From contig MHDW01000176.1 of assembly GCA_001803645.1 (NCBI GenBank), positions 1 to 5,656 on the forward strand: 5,656 nt of DNA. Reading direction: 5' to 3'. The stretch's first letter is position 1. Each line of letters begins with the position of its first letter. Positions 4,758-5,656 of this stretch are shown here, in pieces. Made by a program: the position numbers and the translations under genes. This DNA comes from Nitrospirae bacterium GWC2_42_7. GTDB lineage: Bacteria; Nitrospirota; Thermodesulfovibrionia; Thermodesulfovibrionales; UBA6898. The notes under the pieces are model-generated. The model ran no database searches. It was given only the letters and a program-made list of their open reading frames with translations, and was not told the origin of the DNA.

Positions 4758-5656
4758 GATAGAATAGCAATCAATATCAAGAACAGATTGAGCCTGCGGC
4801 CTCCGCAGACAGAGAGCCTGAATATCCTTGCAGAACTGGCTGATAAACTGACTCTTAATAAAGCTCCCCGCCTTGATAAGGAGGGGATACAGGGGTGGTT
4901 GAATGAATCTTTAAATAAAGTTAAAGCCTCTTACCCCACATGCACAGACTTTGAGCGCAACTTCCCCTCAATCTGCTTTGCACTGGCTACAGGTGTAGGG
5001 AAAACCCGATTGATGGGAGCTTTTGTTGCCTACCTTTATTTATCAAAGGGGATTAAGAACTTCTTTGTTCTTGCGCCGAATCTCACTATTTATAACAAGC
5101 TTATAGAGGACTTCTCCAATTCAACACATCCCAAGTATGTTTTTCAGGGTATTGGGGAATTTGTTCATAATCAGCCAGTGATAATTACAGGAGATAATTA
5201 CACTAACGCAAAGCTTTTCGATTCCGATGTCCATATCAATATATTCAACATCTCTAAAATCAACTCTGAGACAAGAGGAGGCAGTGCCCCGCGCATAAAA
5301 AGACTGTCTGAGTTTCTGGGGGAATCATATTTCAATTATCTATCTAATTTAGATGACCTTGTGCTTTTAATGGATGAGTCCCACCACTACCGTGCTGATA
5401 GGGGCATGGAAGTAATAAACGAATTGAACCCTGTTATCGGGCTTGAGCTTACGGCAACTCCAAAGATTGAGCGAAGCGGAGGAGCAATCAAGTTCAAAAA
5501 CGTGGTCTATGAATATTCGCTTGCTAAGGCCATTCAGGACGGGTTTGTAAAAGAGCCTGCTGTAGCCACAAGAAGGGATTTCGATCCTTCACACTATTCT
5601 CCGGAGGAACTGGACAGGATTAAGCTTGAGGACGGCATCCGCATTCATGAGGACAC
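4755..5656 (+). CDS. res: Type III R-M restriction subunit Res (DEAD/DEAH helicase), 3' partial
   Basis: An open frame of 300 codons runs from ATG 4755 past the right edge. It begins MDRIAINIKNRLSLRPPQ and carries the superfamily 2 helicase motifs in order: Walker A ATGVGKT (78-84), FVLAPNLTIYNKL (motif Ia region), Walker B-type DESH (207-210) and motif III TATP (233-236). FERNFPSICFALATGVGKTRLMGAF is characteristic of type III Res. With Mod it would form the ATP-dependent complex that translocates along DNA and cuts unmodified sites; the nuclease domain, normally near the C-terminus, lies outside the window. Repeat unit R3 is read through in frame at residues 36-49 (KAPRLDKEGIQGWL), in a poorly conserved stretch ahead of Walker A, so activity is probably retained. 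The start lies 5 nt after the DUF559 stop. Confidence 0.93.
   Translation, partial: MDRIAINIKNRLSLRPPQTESLNILAELADKLTLNKAPRLDKEGIQGWLNESLNKVKASYPTCTDFERNFPSICFALATGVGKTRLMGAFVAYLYLSKGIKNFFVLAPNLTIYNKLIEDFSNSTHPKYVFQGIGEFVHNQPVIITGDNYTNAKLFDSDVHINIFNISKINSETRGGSAPRIKRLSEFLGESYFNYLSNLDDLVLLMDESHHYRADRGMEVINELNPVIGLELTATPKIERSGGAIKFKNVVYEYSLAKAIQDGFVKEPAVATRRDFDPSHYSPEELDRIKLEDGIRIHED
4862..4899 (+). repeat. Palindromic repeat unit R3, in frame inside res
   Basis: R3 matches R1 at 33 of 38 positions. Where R1 and R2 have CCTA/TAGG around the loop TTT, R3 has CCTT/AAGG around GAT (4871-4881), so both sides of the stem changed together. It ends in the same GGGGTGGT (4892-4899). It is read without a stop as part of residues 36-49 of Res. 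Confidence 0.9.

Noticed and set aside
2621..4899. CRISPR array
   Set aside because: The units are inverted palindromic pairs at irregular distances inside genes, not direct repeats with regular spacers, and no cas gene is present.
4235..4899. Target-site duplications flanking the DUF559 unit
   Set aside because: I compared the bases outside L2, R2, L3 and R3 and found only the shared lead-in ATCAA before L1 and L3, which looks like part of the repeat rather than a duplicated target.

Overview
This 5.66-kb window is most of a type III restriction-modification (R-M) locus from a bacterium. All genes are on the + strand with very short gaps, so it reads as one operon. It starts inside one gene and ends inside another. 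Base composition is moderate to AT-rich. The protein families, together with abundant GC-rich palindromic repeats, suggest a Gram-negative environmental lineage of the Nitrospirota or Desulfobacterota kind. That assignment is impressionistic, because no rRNA or marker gene is present.

Layout: (1) 1-1361, an AlbA_2/Schlafen-type putative DNA-binding protein with a GHKL ATPase-like C-terminal half and a winged helix, missing its first few codons. (2) 1354 to about 1440, a decayed copy of the 5' end of the methyltransferase gene. (3) 1446-2498, a DUF1016/YhcG-type PD-(D/E)XK nuclease. (4) 2504-4315, the type III DNA methyltransferase Mod (DPPYNTG and FGGSGTTG motifs). (5) 4330-4749, a small DUF559 (Vsr-like) endonuclease. 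(6) 4755 to the right edge, the N-terminal 300 codons of the type III Res helicase/nuclease (ATGVGKT, DESH, TATP motifs).

Two kinds of rearrangement are superimposed on this operon. First, 43 bp from the start of mod occurs twice (42/43 identical), once overlapping the end of the AlbA_2 gene and once at the real mod start. The two copies bracket the DUF1016 nuclease gene, which therefore looks like a cassette inserted at the mod start. Second, a family of palindromic repeats is present as three left units (36 nt) and three right units (38 nt) in inverted pairs. These units lie inside coding sequence: within Mod near its N-terminus, at Mod's C-terminus, at the C-terminus of the DUF559 protein and near the N-terminus of Res. 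All are read through in frame or supply the stop codon. The DUF559 gene sits between repeat units, interrupting the usual mod-res adjacency.

Functionally, Mod would methylate and Mod-Res would cleave unmodified DNA. The AlbA_2 and DUF1016 proteins are probable accessory defence or regulatory partners. The repeats appear to have rebuilt both gene junctions (mod to DUF559 and DUF559 to res): at each, one hairpin contains a Shine-Dalgarno-like sequence, and the upstream stop codon lies in or next to it. This suggests translational coupling, and the repeat/DUF559 combination is a candidate for an undescribed palindromic mobile element.
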